Shown here: one piece after another, positions 8,811 to 17,282 of the stretch
Layout of the letters: the number at the start of each line of letters is the position of its first letter
How positions within the stretch are numbered: the first letter of the stretch is position 1
Source of the DNA: Jeotgalibacillus marinus
GTDB taxonomy: Bacteria; Bacillota; Bacilli; Bacillales; Jeotgalibacillaceae
Length of the DNA stretch: 64,000 nt
Assembly (NCBI RefSeq): GCF_040801915.1
Contig: NZ_JBFMIA010000004.1
Span: 62,001 to 126,000, forward strand
Direction of reading: 5' to 3'
Notes under the pieces: model-generated
Told to the model about the DNA's origin: nothing
The model's input: only the letters and a program-made list of their open reading frames with translations
Databases searched by the model: none
Translations under genes and position numbers: made by a program

Positions 8811-10061
8811 TTAACTATTCTTGCAACTTTTTTCACTTACTGAATTGAAATGTTCGATGACAACCGGTGCTGCATTTTTCCAAAACTGCGAATATACTTC
8901 TTTCTTATGGGCAATATGATCAATACATGTATACTGCTGATTTTTCGTTAACATATATCGATCATTTTCCTTCATCACAATATGAAGCTTTCCAAGTAGG
9001 TCAAAATATTCACTTATGACTAGTCTAATTTTATCCTTATAAGCTGGTGTTTGCATTACCCTCAGTTCAAGTTTTTTTTGATTTAGACATTGTGTAATCG
9101 TGTCAACCGCTTCTAGTAAATGAATGCTTCTTTCCCTTTTAAGTGCCTTTCGTAAAAGAAGGAAAACATAAGATTGCCATTCAACAGGCGAGGTTTTTAA
9201 ATACATCCCCTGTCGCAGAGGCAAGCCTACCCATGGAGGAATGAGTTGGATCGATTGTTTTTCTTTATAAAAATCACATAATAATGGGTCGCGCTGCCCT
9301 TTCCCATATCGCACTCGATCTCCACACCATCTGGCGCAATAAGAACGAAATGTATATAAGGTTGAAGCCGTTAGTTTAGGGGAAGTTAACGGAAACTGTG
9401 GGAATTCGAGAGAAGAAATCTCATATGTTGATTTTGTATAGAAGAATTTATTTTTTGTAAGCGGCAGTAAATGTTCTAAGATTACAAATGAATGTGATTG
9501 AACATCGTACGTTAAGAGAAAAAACTGATGTAGTGCTTCTGAATATCGAATGAATAGCTGGTGAAAGGCTGATAAAGTGATTTGATTTAATGTGGGAGAG
9601 ATGCAATCAGTGGAGAGTAACCAAAAAGGAATAATGTTATGTGTTTTGTAGCCATTTGTTCGATGATTCCAGTGTTCCTGAGCAAGCTGAGATCGTTGAA
9701 ATTCAATGGCATATTCGTGATCTTCATGCACCACTGAAACATCTGCTCGCTGTGAAAGGTTACAATACGTTTTTTCAATCTCCACTACCATGTGACTGCC
9801 TTTTAACCATTCGTATAATTGCTGCTTCGCTTGAAGATGAATAGCCGATTCAGGTTCGCTAAATGATTCGCATGTGGATCGTGATATGTGAGAAAAATGG
9901 GGAATTTTGACGAAACCAACTTTCATTCTGACTTCACCATGACATTGAGGGCAATAGAATTTTGTCGAAACATTTTCTGAGCGTAAGCATTCACGAGATT
10001 TTTTCCCATCTAGCAGGACCAATTCCTCACGGTCATTAAGGGCTTGTAAAATATAGACCAC
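8811..10061 (-). CDS. coiA: Competence protein CoiA
   Basis: A protein of about 415 residues required in naturally transformable bacilli for recombination of incoming DNA. It has an N-terminal zinc-ribbon-like CPQC (FYCPQCHGEVRMKVG), KIPHFSH, and a nuclease-like core containing YAIEFQRS and HWNHRTNGYK, as in the CoiA family. The start is unusual: the only standard codon in place, GTG at 10061-10059, lies inside the Shine-Dalgarno run GAGGAGGTG. An ATT at 10052-10050 sits 8 bases after that run and may be the true start. Both give nearly the same protein. It is followed by pepF. Confidence 0.88.
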   Translation of the reverse strand: MVYILQALNDREELVLLDGKKSRECLRSENVSTKFYCPQCHGEVRMKVGFVKIPHFSHISRSTCESFSEPESAIHLQAKQQLYEWLKGSHMVVEIEKTYCNLSQRADVSVVHEDHEYAIEFQRSQLAQEHWNHRTNGYKTHNIIPFWLLSTDCISPTLNQITLSAFHQLFIRYSEALHQFFLLTYDVQSHSFVILEHLLPLTKNKFFYTKSTYEISSLEFPQFPLTSPKLTASTLYTFRSYCARWCGDRVRYGKGQRDPLLCDFYKEKQSIQLIPPWVGLPLRQGMYLKTSPVEWQSYVFLLLRKALKRERSIHLLEAVDTITQCLNQKKLELRVMQTPAYKDKIRLVISEYFDLLGKLHIVMKENDRYMLTKNQQYTCIDHIAHKKEVYSQFWKNAAPVVIEHFNSVSEKSCKNS

Positions 10062-10142
10062 CTCCTCTTTACGCTATTCGACACGTAGAGAGAATTTCCT
10101 TTAACATTTCTAAAAAAATTTCAAATTTCCTCAGCATGTAAT

Positions 10143-10176
10143 AAAAAACCCCTTCAAGACAAGGTCTCAAAGGGTT
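10143..10176 (-). terminator. Terminator of mecA
   Basis: The inverted repeat AACCCTTTGAGAC / GTCTTGAAGGGGTT (plus 10147-10160 and 10164-10176) is followed on the minus strand by six T residues just after the mecA stop. Confidence 0.75.
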
Positions 10177-10181
10177 ACGAA

Positions 10182-10835
10182 TTATGAAAAATAGTTACGA
10201 ACGTTTTCAAACACTTTTTCTTTCATGACAACTTTACCGTATTCTTCTAGGCGATGCACGGTTACTTGTGTATCTAAACCGTACTCCAGTAAAACGCTTA
10301 AAATATTTTCCACATCGTTTTCTTCAAAGAGGTCTTCTGCAAATTCCACAAATAAATAGTAAACATTTTCAAATGCATACAATTTCGTTATCAATTGTTC
10401 ATGGTCGAAACGCTTAGACAAAGAAATCAAGTCTTCAAAATCCTTAAACTTCATGGTGAAATCAAGAATATCATAGTCCTCCGATTCTTCCATCTCAAAA
10501 TGCTCTTCCAGGTACTCTTCAATTTGATCACTTACAGATCCATCTCGTTGTTTATCTTCAGGGATTGGCAACTCAAAGCGCTGTCCATCTTTCGTCACTT
10601 GAGCTTTCGTAACGAGTATTTCCAACCCTTTTTCGAGAGCCTGGACTTGTATCCAAAGAGGACCTTCAATTGCGAAGTCTTCCTCCTGATGCACTTCATC
10701 CATCATTTCCCAGAAGAGTTCTTCACTTTTATCACGATTGTACCAGATTTCTTCACGGTCAAAACCTCTATCTTCAATATCACCGTAAGAAATGTAAAAC
10801 TTCACTGTATGATCATTTATGCGTTCTATTTCCAT
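10182..10835 (-). CDS. mecA: Adaptor protein MecA
   Basis: A 217-residue strongly acidic adaptor for the ClpCP protease. The N-terminal domain MEIERINDHTVKFYISYGDIE recruits substrates such as ComK, and the C-terminal half (from about 110; SLSKRF, YYLFVEF, LLEYG) binds ClpC. Length matches B. subtilis MecA (218). It has its own terminator. About 270 bases upstream, before the spx terminator, hold no gene; B. subtilis carries the TerC-type yjbE there, which is absent here. Confidence 0.95.
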   Translation of the reverse strand: MEIERINDHTVKFYISYGDIEDRGFDREEIWYNRDKSEELFWEMMDEVHQEEDFAIEGPLWIQVQALEKGLEILVTKAQVTKDGQRFELPIPEDKQRDGSVSDQIEEYLEEHFEMEESEDYDILDFTMKFKDFEDLISLSKRFDHEQLITKLYAFENVYYLFVEFAEDLFEENDVENILSVLLEYGLDTQVTVHRLEEYGKVVMKEKVFENVRNYFS

Positions 10836-10859
10836 TATTTAACTCTCCCTTCCTATGTG

Positions 10860-11098
10860 TTGGATGAAGGGAATCCCCCCCTAATCATAGGCCTAGCATA
10901 ATGAATTGAGTTTGACGATAGGGTGATCTTTCTATATTTATTGTATGACAAAGAACAGACAAAGGGAAATCATATTCTGTCCATTTGTTTAAACATAATT
11001 TAAGAACCTATTGTTTCTAGAGTGTAGACCATTCAGTATGTAAATTCAAGTATTCGATTTGTCTCAATTTATAAACAAGTACGAGTAAATCAAGAAAA
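10860..11098. other. Intergenic region between mecA and spx, no gene seen
   Basis: AT-rich, with stops in all frames. It presumably contains the mecA promoter on the minus strand. No confident motif was found. Confidence 0.5.
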
Positions 11099-11136
11099 AA
11101 AGCTTGTCCCGTGGGTCACTTGCGGGACAAGCCTTT
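11099..11136 (-). terminator. Terminator of spx
   Basis: The stem AAAGCTTGTCCCG / CGGGACAAGCCTTT (11099-11111 and 11123-11136), read on the minus strand, ends in a run of T. It lies 14 bases beyond the spx stop. Confidence 0.85.
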
Positions 11137-11149
11137 ATATTGGTGGTAG

Positions 11150-11545
11150 CTAGTTAACCATTCTTTGGGCTTCAAGAAGCTGGAATGTACGAACCTTACG
11201 AGGAAGGAATCGTCGAATCTCATCTTCATTGTAGCCAACCTGTAGCCTTTTCTCATCCATGATAATCGGACGGCGAAGTAATCCAGGGTTTGCTTGAATC
11301 AATTCGAATAAATCTTGAAGAGGTAATGAATCTAGATCCACATCAAGTTTTTGAAAAATCTTAGATCTGGTTGAAATAATCTCATCTGTACCGTCTTCTG
11401 TCATACGAAGAACTTCTTTGATTTCTTCAACGCTAAGCGGTTCAGAGAAAATGTTTCTTTCCATATATGGAATTTCATGATCTTCTAACCAAGCCTTAGC
11501 TTTTCTACATGATGTGCAACTAGGTGACGTGAACAAAGTTACCAT
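11150..11545 (-). CDS. spx: Transcriptional regulator Spx
   Basis: A 131-residue ArsC-family regulator that binds the RNA polymerase alpha C-terminal domain and drives the thiol-stress response. The redox switch CTSC is at 10-13 (MVTLFTSPSCTSCRKA), and the substrate-like segment LLRRPIIMDEKRLQVGYNEDEIRRFLPR is near identical to B. subtilis Spx. The C-terminal residues MVN fit the ClpXP-recognised tail. The start is ATG 11545; GGGAG lies 12 bases upstream, rather distant, and an intervening ATG is out of frame. Its adaptor YjbH is encoded 5 kb away. Confidence 0.97.
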   Translation of the reverse strand: MVTLFTSPSCTSCRKAKAWLEDHEIPYMERNIFSEPLSVEEIKEVLRMTEDGTDEIISTRSKIFQKLDVDLDSLPLQDLFELIQANPGLLRRPIIMDEKRLQVGYNEDEIRRFLPRKVRTFQLLEAQRMVN

Positions 11546-11819
11546 GAACCATTCACACTCCCTTTTTATAATCAAAAATTTGAGCTTGTCATACCTATTT
11601 TTAAATACACCTTATTTAAAATTGTTTTAAAAAGATATATTAATTTTATTATACACAATACCCGAGTAAAAAAATAGGCTTTTAACAAAATTGTCATATT
11701 TACTGTATGAACTCTATACAATCATAAGATCTTTCCGTACTATTACTATTCCCGAATTCGCGAGGAATAAACCTTTTAGCAAATGCTAAATTCTCATTTA
11801 GAAAATTTGATTGAAAACA
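11546..11819. other. Spx upstream regulatory region
   Basis: An AT-rich stretch without a gene. On the minus strand a TATAAT (plus 11648-11653) could be a -10 box for spx, but a good -35 at the right distance is not evident. In B. subtilis spx has several promoters; only this one candidate is seen here. Confidence 0.4.
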
Positions 11820-12392
11820 TTATAGTCCTTCAAGCATATTACGATCATTATTTTTATCCCTTTTCAAAACATCATCAACTGGATCGTAACGATCGCCATA
11901 AAAAGTTCTATCTTTATATGTATGGATCATCTCATACGTTTTCTTCATTGCATCAAAAATGACAGCCTCTGACTCATTATTAGGAGCCCAATATAAAATC
12001 TCCATTGCATTCACTTTATTCGTTGCTAACGAACGGCGGCGATACCCGATTGAAGTGGCATGTTCAAAGCCTTCACGCTTATAAAACCGTAGTCTTTTTT
12101 CAGTGTCCGTATCATCATAATCTAAAGGTTCAACTTCTAAAATAATAGGCTTCTTCTTATCCTTTAATTGTTGAAGTAACTTTCGTCCTAATCCTTCTCC
12201 ACGTGCTTCACTTGATACAAATAAATAATCAATAAAGATAAAATTATCTGTCTCAGCATACATCAAAACGTGTTTAGCACTTTCATCTTTATGATAAATG
12301 TCATTTCTTTCTCTTAAAAGTGTTTCCATATGTTCTTTTGATTTCATTTCTTGAATTGGGAAATACTCATTTAGTTTTTCATACCAATGCAT
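11820..12392 (-). CDS. yjbC: GNAT-family N-acetyltransferase (YjbC-like)
   Basis: A 190-residue acetyltransferase. The acetyl-CoA-binding motif A is visible as SSEARGEGLGRKLL, within FIDYLFVSSEARG. The downstream block ILEVEPLDYDDTDTEKRLRFYKREGF matches what I recall of B. subtilis YjbC very closely. The substrate is unknown. AAAGGAGAGT precedes the ATG. In B. subtilis yjbC lies next to spx and the two can be co-transcribed; here they are 274 bases apart on the same strand. Confidence 0.88.
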   Translation of the reverse strand: MHWYEKLNEYFPIQEMKSKEHMETLLRERNDIYHKDESAKHVLMYAETDNFIFIDYLFVSSEARGEGLGRKLLQQLKDKKKPIILEVEPLDYDDTDTEKRLRFYKREGFEHATSIGYRRRSLATNKVNAMEILYWAPNNESEAVIFDAMKKTYEMIHTYKDRTFYGDRYDPVDDVLKRDKNNDRNMLEGL

Positions 12393-12619
12393 CCTAACTC
12401 TCCTTTAAACATAGTGACATTTCAATCATGATGATTTTATTCGATGAGGTTTAGTCTTGGGGTAAACGATTCATGAAGTACAACTACTATTATATACCCT
12501 TTATCATTATTTATTAAACAAAAAATGACGACTCATTATACAAGCTGTTTAGAAAAAGTTGAATATTGTTACAATATGTCCATTCAACCACCGAACAGCA
12601 TCATGTATTTAAATAGATC

Positions 12620-12649
12620 TTGATTCCAATCTTAACAATCGTCTATAAT
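12620..12649 (+). promoter_or_regulatory. Sigma-A-like promoter of the trpS leader
   Basis: TTGATT (12620-12625) and TATAAT (12644-12649) are spaced by 18 bases. They would start a leader of about 240 bases before trpS. Confidence 0.55.
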
Positions 12650-12655
12650 AAATTA

Positions 12656-12894
12656 TAATAAAAAATTGGGCAATCAAGAAGAATAGTACGTTCAGATCAT
12701 CGCAAACTGAAGACGTAACTTTGCGTTAAAGAGTGGTTTATTTTATTTAATAAACCATCCAGAAGTCGTTAAAATGAACGAATCATTTACGACAATAAAG
12801 ACGGTCCGCGGAAACGTACCATTCTTCCCTTATTTAGTTTGGGAACGAATGGTTTTTTGTGTTTGAAATGAATGACTAATAAAGGAGGATTTTT
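12656..12894 (+). promoter_or_regulatory. trpS leader with attenuator, T-box-like
   Basis: A long leader with several hairpins: an AGTA-containing arm (ACGTTCAG / CTGAAGACGT, 12690s-12710s), TGGTTTATT / AATAAACCA (about 12734-12757), and GTCGT / ACGAC enclosing TAAAATGA / TCATTT (about 12766-12794). Then comes a degenerate T-box sequence ACGGTCCGCGG (about 12801-12811), followed directly by an intrinsic terminator before the gene. This architecture is that of tRNA-sensing T-box leaders of aminoacyl-tRNA synthetase genes. The specifier loop is not clear and the T-box core departs from TGGTACCGCGG, so the class is not certain. Confidence 0.5.
12818..12857 (+). terminator. Attenuator terminator in the trpS leader
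   Basis: ACCATTCTTCCC (12818-12829) pairs with GGGAACGAATGGT (12841-12853), followed by a T-run. It lies 38 bases before the trpS start, so it must be bypassed for expression. Confidence 0.85.
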
Positions 12895-13884
12895 ATGAAG
12901 ACCATTTTTTCAGGGATTCAACCGAGCGGCACGATCACGCTTGGTAACTATATCGGTGCCATGCGTCAGTTTGTTGATTTACAAGAAGAATACAACTGTT
13001 TTTTCTGTATCGTAGACCAACACGCAATCACAGTACCACAAGAACGCCTTACTTTACGTCAAAACACGAAATCCTTAGCTGCTATGTATTTGGCTGTGGG
13101 AATTGATCCTTCTAAATCAACTGTGTTTATTCAATCTGAAGTACCTGCACACGCTCAGGCAGGATGGATGCTACAATGCACCGCCTATATCGGTGAACTT
13201 GAGCGTATGACGCAATTTAAAGACAAATCACATGGTAAAGAAGCCGTGTCAGCTGGTCTTCTCACCTATCCACCTCTTATGTCTGCAGATATTTTGTTGT
13301 ACAAGACAGATCTCGTGCCAGTTGGTGAAGATCAAAAACAACATCTGGAGATTACTCGTGATTTAGCTGACCGTTTCAATAAAAAATTCAATGATATCTT
13401 TACTATTCCAGAAGTCAGAATTCCAAAAGCCGGCGCTCGTGTGATGTCGTTGCAAGATCCTTTGAAAAAAATGAGTAAATCCGATCCAAACCAAAAAGCA
13501 TTTATCTCAATGCTTGATGATCCTAGGAAGATCGTTAAAAAAATTAAAAGCGCTGTGACCGATTCAGAAGGTGTCGTGAAATACGATAAAGAAAACAAAC
13601 CAGGCATCTCAAACCTGCTTTCTATTTACTCGGTTCTCTCTGATAAATCTATTGAAGAAATAGAAGAAATGTATGAAGGCAAAGGCTATGGAGACTTTAA
13701 AGGCGATCTTGCTGAAGTCGTAGTTGGACACATCAAGCCAATCCAAGACCGCTACCACGCACTAATGGAATCCACCGAACTAGACGAAATCTTAGACCAA
13801 GGTGCTACAAAAGCAAATTTCGTTGCAAGCAAAATGGTGAAAAAAATGGAGAACGCGATGGGTCTTGGACGTAAAAGAAAATAA
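12895..13884 (+). CDS. trpS: Tryptophanyl-tRNA synthetase
   Basis: Class I synthetase of 329 residues, charging tRNA-Trp. The HIGH-equivalent is TLGNYIG (15-21, after GIQPSGTI), the substrate-pocket block GEDQKQHLE is at 144-152, and KMSKS is at 192-196. Length is normal for bacterial TrpRS. AAAGGAGGA precedes the ATG. Transcription is monocistronic, with an attenuator upstream and a terminator downstream. Confidence 0.97.
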   Translation: MKTIFSGIQPSGTITLGNYIGAMRQFVDLQEEYNCFFCIVDQHAITVPQERLTLRQNTKSLAAMYLAVGIDPSKSTVFIQSEVPAHAQAGWMLQCTAYIGELERMTQFKDKSHGKEAVSAGLLTYPPLMSADILLYKTDLVPVGEDQKQHLEITRDLADRFNKKFNDIFTIPEVRIPKAGARVMSLQDPLKKMSKSDPNQKAFISMLDDPRKIVKKIKSAVTDSEGVVKYDKENKPGISNLLSIYSVLSDKSIEEIEEMYEGKGYGDFKGDLAEVVVGHIKPIQDRYHALMESTELDEILDQGATKANFVASKMVKKMENAMGLGRKRK

Positions 13885-13895
13885 TCAACCTAATG

Positions 13896-13930
13896 CTAGC
13901 TGAGAGTGCGTTCTCAGCTAGTCTTTTTTT
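13896..13930 (+). terminator. Terminator of trpS
   Basis: CTAGCTGAGA (13896-13905) pairs with TCTCAGCTAG (13912-13921), followed by seven or more T residues. Confidence 0.9.
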
Positions 13931-14120
13931 TCCTTATAACAGAAAGCTGAATAAGTGTAGCACCAATCGGAATGCCATAAGTTTCCACGTGTTTTGAAAT
14001 AAATTGAAAATACTGTGTAACCGTAAAGCCAGAAGGAATCAAATTTAAATAGATTGCACTATGTAACGTTCCAACACTTAGCATAAAAAGACCAAGTAGA
14101 TAACAAAGTAGACGAATGAT
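13914..14120 (-). CDS. Possible small membrane protein with non-canonical start, function unknown
   Basis: An open minus-strand frame ends with TGA at 13916-13914. Read from ATC 14120 it gives 68 residues, with a hydrophobic helix (LLCYLLGLFMLSVGTLHSAIYL), a polar stretch (TQYFQFISKHVETYG), a second hydrophobic segment (IPIGATLIQLSVI) and a basic end. Composition is clearly protein-like. GGGGTGAT lies just upstream (plus 14123-14130), but only ATC or ATT follow in frame; the first ATG is at 14084 without a ribosome site. Either the start is non-canonical or a frameshift has occurred. A TTGTCA -35-like box stands upstream, after the opp terminator. Confidence 0.45.
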   Translation of the reverse strand: MIRLLCYLLGLFMLSVGTLHSAIYLNLIPSGFTVTQYFQFISKHVETYGIPIGATLIQLSVIRKKKTS

Positions 14121-14182
14121 ACAATCACCCCGTTTAAATAAGAGCCTTTTTCTACTGTATGTCCCAAAAATAAAGATTTGAC

Positions 14183-14224
14183 AAAAAAAAGCGAAGAAAC
14201 CTTAACAGGCCTCTTCGCTATTTA
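14183..14224 (-). terminator. Terminator of the opp operon
   Basis: On the minus strand TAGCGAAGA pairs with TCTTCGCT, followed by eight T residues, just after the oppF stop. Confidence 0.85.
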
Positions 14225-14230
14225 CTCTAT

Positions 14231-15175
14231 TTACACAGTCGTGTTAAGTGACTGAGCTTTCATTTCATTAAATTCTTTTTCGGAACACAATACAAAGTGC
14301 CCAGGTGTTACTTCACGCATTTTTACATTGTCACCTTCATTGTAATCATGGTCAGCCGGATCATAAGCCACCCTAGTGCGATTACGCTCATAATCCGGAT
14401 CTGGGAATGGGATTGAGGACAGCAGAGACTTCGTGTATGGGTGAAGAGGATTTTTATATAGTTCTTCACTTGTAGTAAGTTCCACTATACGCCCGAAGTA
14501 CATAACACCAATCCGGTCACTAATATATTTGACCATCGATAGATCGTGGGCAATAAATAGAAATGTTAACCCTTTTTCACGTTGCAGTTTTTTCAACAAA
14601 TTAACAACCTGCGCTTGAATCGATACATCAAGTGCTGAAATTGGTTCATCAGCAATAATAAATTCAGGGTCTACTGCCAATGCTCGTGCAATACCGATAC
14701 GCTGACGTTGACCACCTGAAAATTCGTGTGGGTAACGACTAGCATGGTCACGATTCAATCCTACTGTCTGCAATAAGTCGTAGACCATTTTAGAGCGCTC
14801 TTCTTTCGATTTGGCTAATCCATGAAGATCGATTCCTTCAGCAATAATATCAATGACTTTCATTCTCGGATTAAGCGATGCATACGGATCTTGAAAGATC
14901 ATTTGCATTGTACGATTAAACTCTAGCGTCTTTGCTTTACTTTTCGCTTCATGGACGTTTTCCCCTTTATAGAGAACTTCCCCACCAGTAGCATTATATA
15001 GTCGAATAATCGTTCGACCTGTCGTTGATTTCCCACACCCTGATTCTCCAACGAGACCAAGTGTTTCTCCTTTAAATATATCAAAGGTTATATCATCAAC
15101 AGCACGTACTTCGTTACTTTTATTTTTGTTAAAATAAAGTTTTAAATTTTTTATTTCAAGTAATTTCTCTGTCAT
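14231..15175 (-). CDS. oppF: Oligopeptide ABC transporter ATPase OppF
   Basis: A 314-residue ATPase of the peptide/nickel importer family. Walker A is GESGCGKST, the signature is FSGGQRQRIGIARAL, and Walker B lies in FIIADEPISALDVS. The C-terminal oligopeptide-transporter extension (HPYTKSLLSSIPFPDP, then REVTPGHFVLC) is present. It pairs with OppD on the inner face of the membrane. It is last of five genes (oppA-B-C-D-F, minus strand), 3 bases after oppD. Confidence 0.95.
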   Translation of the reverse strand: MTEKLLEIKNLKLYFNKNKSNEVRAVDDITFDIFKGETLGLVGESGCGKSTTGRTIIRLYNATGGEVLYKGENVHEAKSKAKTLEFNRTMQMIFQDPYASLNPRMKVIDIIAEGIDLHGLAKSKEERSKMVYDLLQTVGLNRDHASRYPHEFSGGQRQRIGIARALAVDPEFIIADEPISALDVSIQAQVVNLLKKLQREKGLTFLFIAHDLSMVKYISDRIGVMYFGRIVELTTSEELYKNPLHPYTKSLLSSIPFPDPDYERNRTRVAYDPADHDYNEGDNVKMREVTPGHFVLCSEKEFNEMKAQSLNTTV

Positions 15176-15178
15176 CGA

Positions 15179-16234
15179 TTACTCCTCCCCTTTTGTGTTA
15201 TACACGCCAGGAGTTTTTCTTTGTCTACGCTTTACAGCTTCAGGCGGTTCTACCTTTGGAGCATCGGGATGTAGAAGCCACGTTGCAGCATAGTGAGTTT
15301 CAGAAACCTGAAACATTGGTGGCTCTTCTTCCATATCAATGGCCATGGCATAACGGTTCCTTACTGCAAAAGCATCTCCTTTTGGTGGATTAAGCAAGTC
15401 CGGCGGTGAACCTGGTATGACAAAAAGCTCATCGTCATTGGCATCAATGCTAGGCATTGAACTAATCAATCCCCACGTGTAAGGGTGTTGTGGGTTATAG
15501 AATATTTCATCTACAGTCCCCACTTCAACGATACGTCCACCATACATAACAGCCACTCGATCAGCAACATTTGCTACAACACCGAGGTCGTGAGTTATGA
15601 AGATAATTGAGGTATCAATTTTTTTCTGCAGGTTCTTCATCAAGTCTAAAATTTGAGCTTGAATTGTTACATCCAAAGCTGTTGTCGGTTCATCTGCAAT
15701 TAAAACTTGCGGGTTGCATGCAAGCGCAATAGCAATAACAATACGTTGTCTTTGACCACCAGAAAATTGGTGTGGGTATTGTTTTATTCTACGCTCAGGT
15801 TGCGGAAGCCCTACGAGTTTCAGAAGCTCCAAAGCTCGTTCCATCGCTTGTTTTTTTGAAAATTTCTGATGCTTTATTAGTGGTTCTGCAATCTGTTTAC
15901 CGATTTTCATTGTTGGATTCAATGATGTCATTGGATCTTGGAAGATCATCGAGATATCTCTTCCTCTAATTTTCTGCATTTCCTTATCAGATAAATCAGC
16001 TAAGTTTCTACCATCAAACAAAATTTGACTACCTTTTTTAATCTCGGAATTCGATTTAGGTAATAAACGCATGATAGATTTTGTTGTGACTGATTTACCT
16101 GAGCCTGATTCACCTACAATGGCTAGTGTTTCACCTTTTTTTAAATCAAAATTGACACCACGAATAGCTTTAACTTCCCCTGCATACGTGTTAAATGAAA
16201 TATTTAGATCTTTAACGGTTAATATACTTTTCAT
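15179..16234 (-). CDS. oppD: Oligopeptide ABC transporter ATPase OppD
   Basis: A 351-residue ATPase partner of OppF. Walker A is GESGSGKS, the signature is FSGGQRQRIVIAIAL, and Walker B lies in VLIADEPTTALDVT. The C-terminal extension (HPYTWGLISSMPSID) is followed by GDAFAVRNRYAMAID, with no cysteines where many OppD/DppD proteins (and AppD in this window) carry a CxFxxRC-type cluster. GGCAGGTGG precedes the ATG. It follows oppC by 16 bases. Confidence 0.95.
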   Translation of the reverse strand: MKSILTVKDLNISFNTYAGEVKAIRGVNFDLKKGETLAIVGESGSGKSVTTKSIMRLLPKSNSEIKKGSQILFDGRNLADLSDKEMQKIRGRDISMIFQDPMTSLNPTMKIGKQIAEPLIKHQKFSKKQAMERALELLKLVGLPQPERRIKQYPHQFSGGQRQRIVIAIALACNPQVLIADEPTTALDVTIQAQILDLMKNLQKKIDTSIIFITHDLGVVANVADRVAVMYGGRIVEVGTVDEIFYNPQHPYTWGLISSMPSIDANDDELFVIPGSPPDLLNPPKGDAFAVRNRYAMAIDMEEEPPMFQVSETHYAATWLLHPDAPKVEPPEAVKRRQRKTPGVYNTKGEE

Positions 16235-16250
16235 CGGATTCCACCTGCCT

Positions 16251-17282
16251 TCAGTCTCTCATTTTCGGATCAAACGCGTCGCGTAATCCATCTGCTATCA
16301 GATTAAATGTAATCATTAATAAACTGATTACAATTGAAGGGATGATCAATTGATATGGATATAGCAACAACGATTTAAATCCACTTTCAATTAATGTACC
16401 TAGTGAAGCATCGGGAGGCTGTAAACCAAGACCGATAAAGCTTAAAAATGCTTCAAAGAAAATCGCATTTGGAATGGTAAACATCGTATTAATAATAATG
16501 ACACCAACCATATTAGGCATCAGATGTTTAAAAATAATTCTTATATTCGTCGCCCCAAGTGTTTTTGAAGCCAGAGCAAACTCTTCATTCTTCAACTTTA
16601 ACACTTGACCACGCACAACCCTTGCCATGGTTGTCCAACCTGTAATGGCTAAAGCAATTGTGATCGATAATATACCCGGTTCCAGAATCAGAATTAATAA
16701 GATAACGATCACTAGATTTGGAATTCCCATGAGAATTTCAATGATGCGTTGCATTATATTGTCGACGCGACCGCCAAAATAACCAGAAATTGCGCCATAA
16801 GATACGCCAAATATCATATCAATCGCTGTTGCTAAAAAAGCGATTAACAAAGAGATTTGAACCCCTTCCCAAAGACGGGTAAAAAGGTCACGTCCAAATT
16901 GATCCGTACCAAACCAGTAAGATTCTTCTACTTGACGGTCCTCGTATGGCGTTAACGTTTCACCTTCACGGTTTGTAATTGTACCATTAAAAGGAAGCCA
17001 ATCGATGTGTTGTATAGCCTCAATTCTTGGCGGTAAGTTGTTATGCTCAGCCCTTTGGACATCACCGTCATATCCGCTTAAATAAGGACCAATAAAAGCC
17101 ATGATGATCAGCATCGTTAGCAGCACTAAGCTGATGATTGCGGCCTTGTTTTTCTTGACACGAAGCCAAGCATCTTGCCAAAAGTTTAGACTTGGTTTTT
17201 CTATTTTCTCGCCCAATGATTCATCGTAATGAGCGGGCTCAAACATTTCTTTAGGGAAACGTTTACCTGAATGATTTGCCAT
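16251..17282 (-). CDS. oppC: Oligopeptide ABC transporter permease OppC
   Basis: A 343-residue inner-membrane permease. After a cytoplasmic N-terminus there is a membrane helix at about 50-70, a large external loop with a YWFGTDQFGRDLFTRLWEG block typical of OppC/DppC, then five further helices with the EAA-type loop (LASKTLGATNIRIIFKHLMPN). The start ATG overlaps the oppB stop by one base, indicating coupling. Confidence 0.95.
   Translation of the reverse strand: MANHSGKRFPKEMFEPAHYDESLGEKIEKPSLNFWQDAWLRVKKNKAAIISLVLLTMLIIMAFIGPYLSGYDGDVQRAEHNNLPPRIEAIQHIDWLPFNGTITNREGETLTPYEDRQVEESYWFGTDQFGRDLFTRLWEGVQISLLIAFLATAIDMIFGVSYGAISGYFGGRVDNIMQRIIEILMGIPNLVIVILLILILEPGILSITIALAITGWTTMARVVRGQVLKLKNEEFALASKTLGATNIRIIFKHLMPNMVGVIIINTMFTIPNAIFFEAFLSFIGLGLQPPDASLGTLIESGFKSLLLYPYQLIIPSIVISLLMITFNLIADGLRDAFDPKMRD

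Noticed and set aside
10395..10901. Long plus-strand frame antisense to mecA
   Set aside because: It is a shadow of the acidic mecA reading frame, with no ribosome site and low protein plausibility; mecA is certain.
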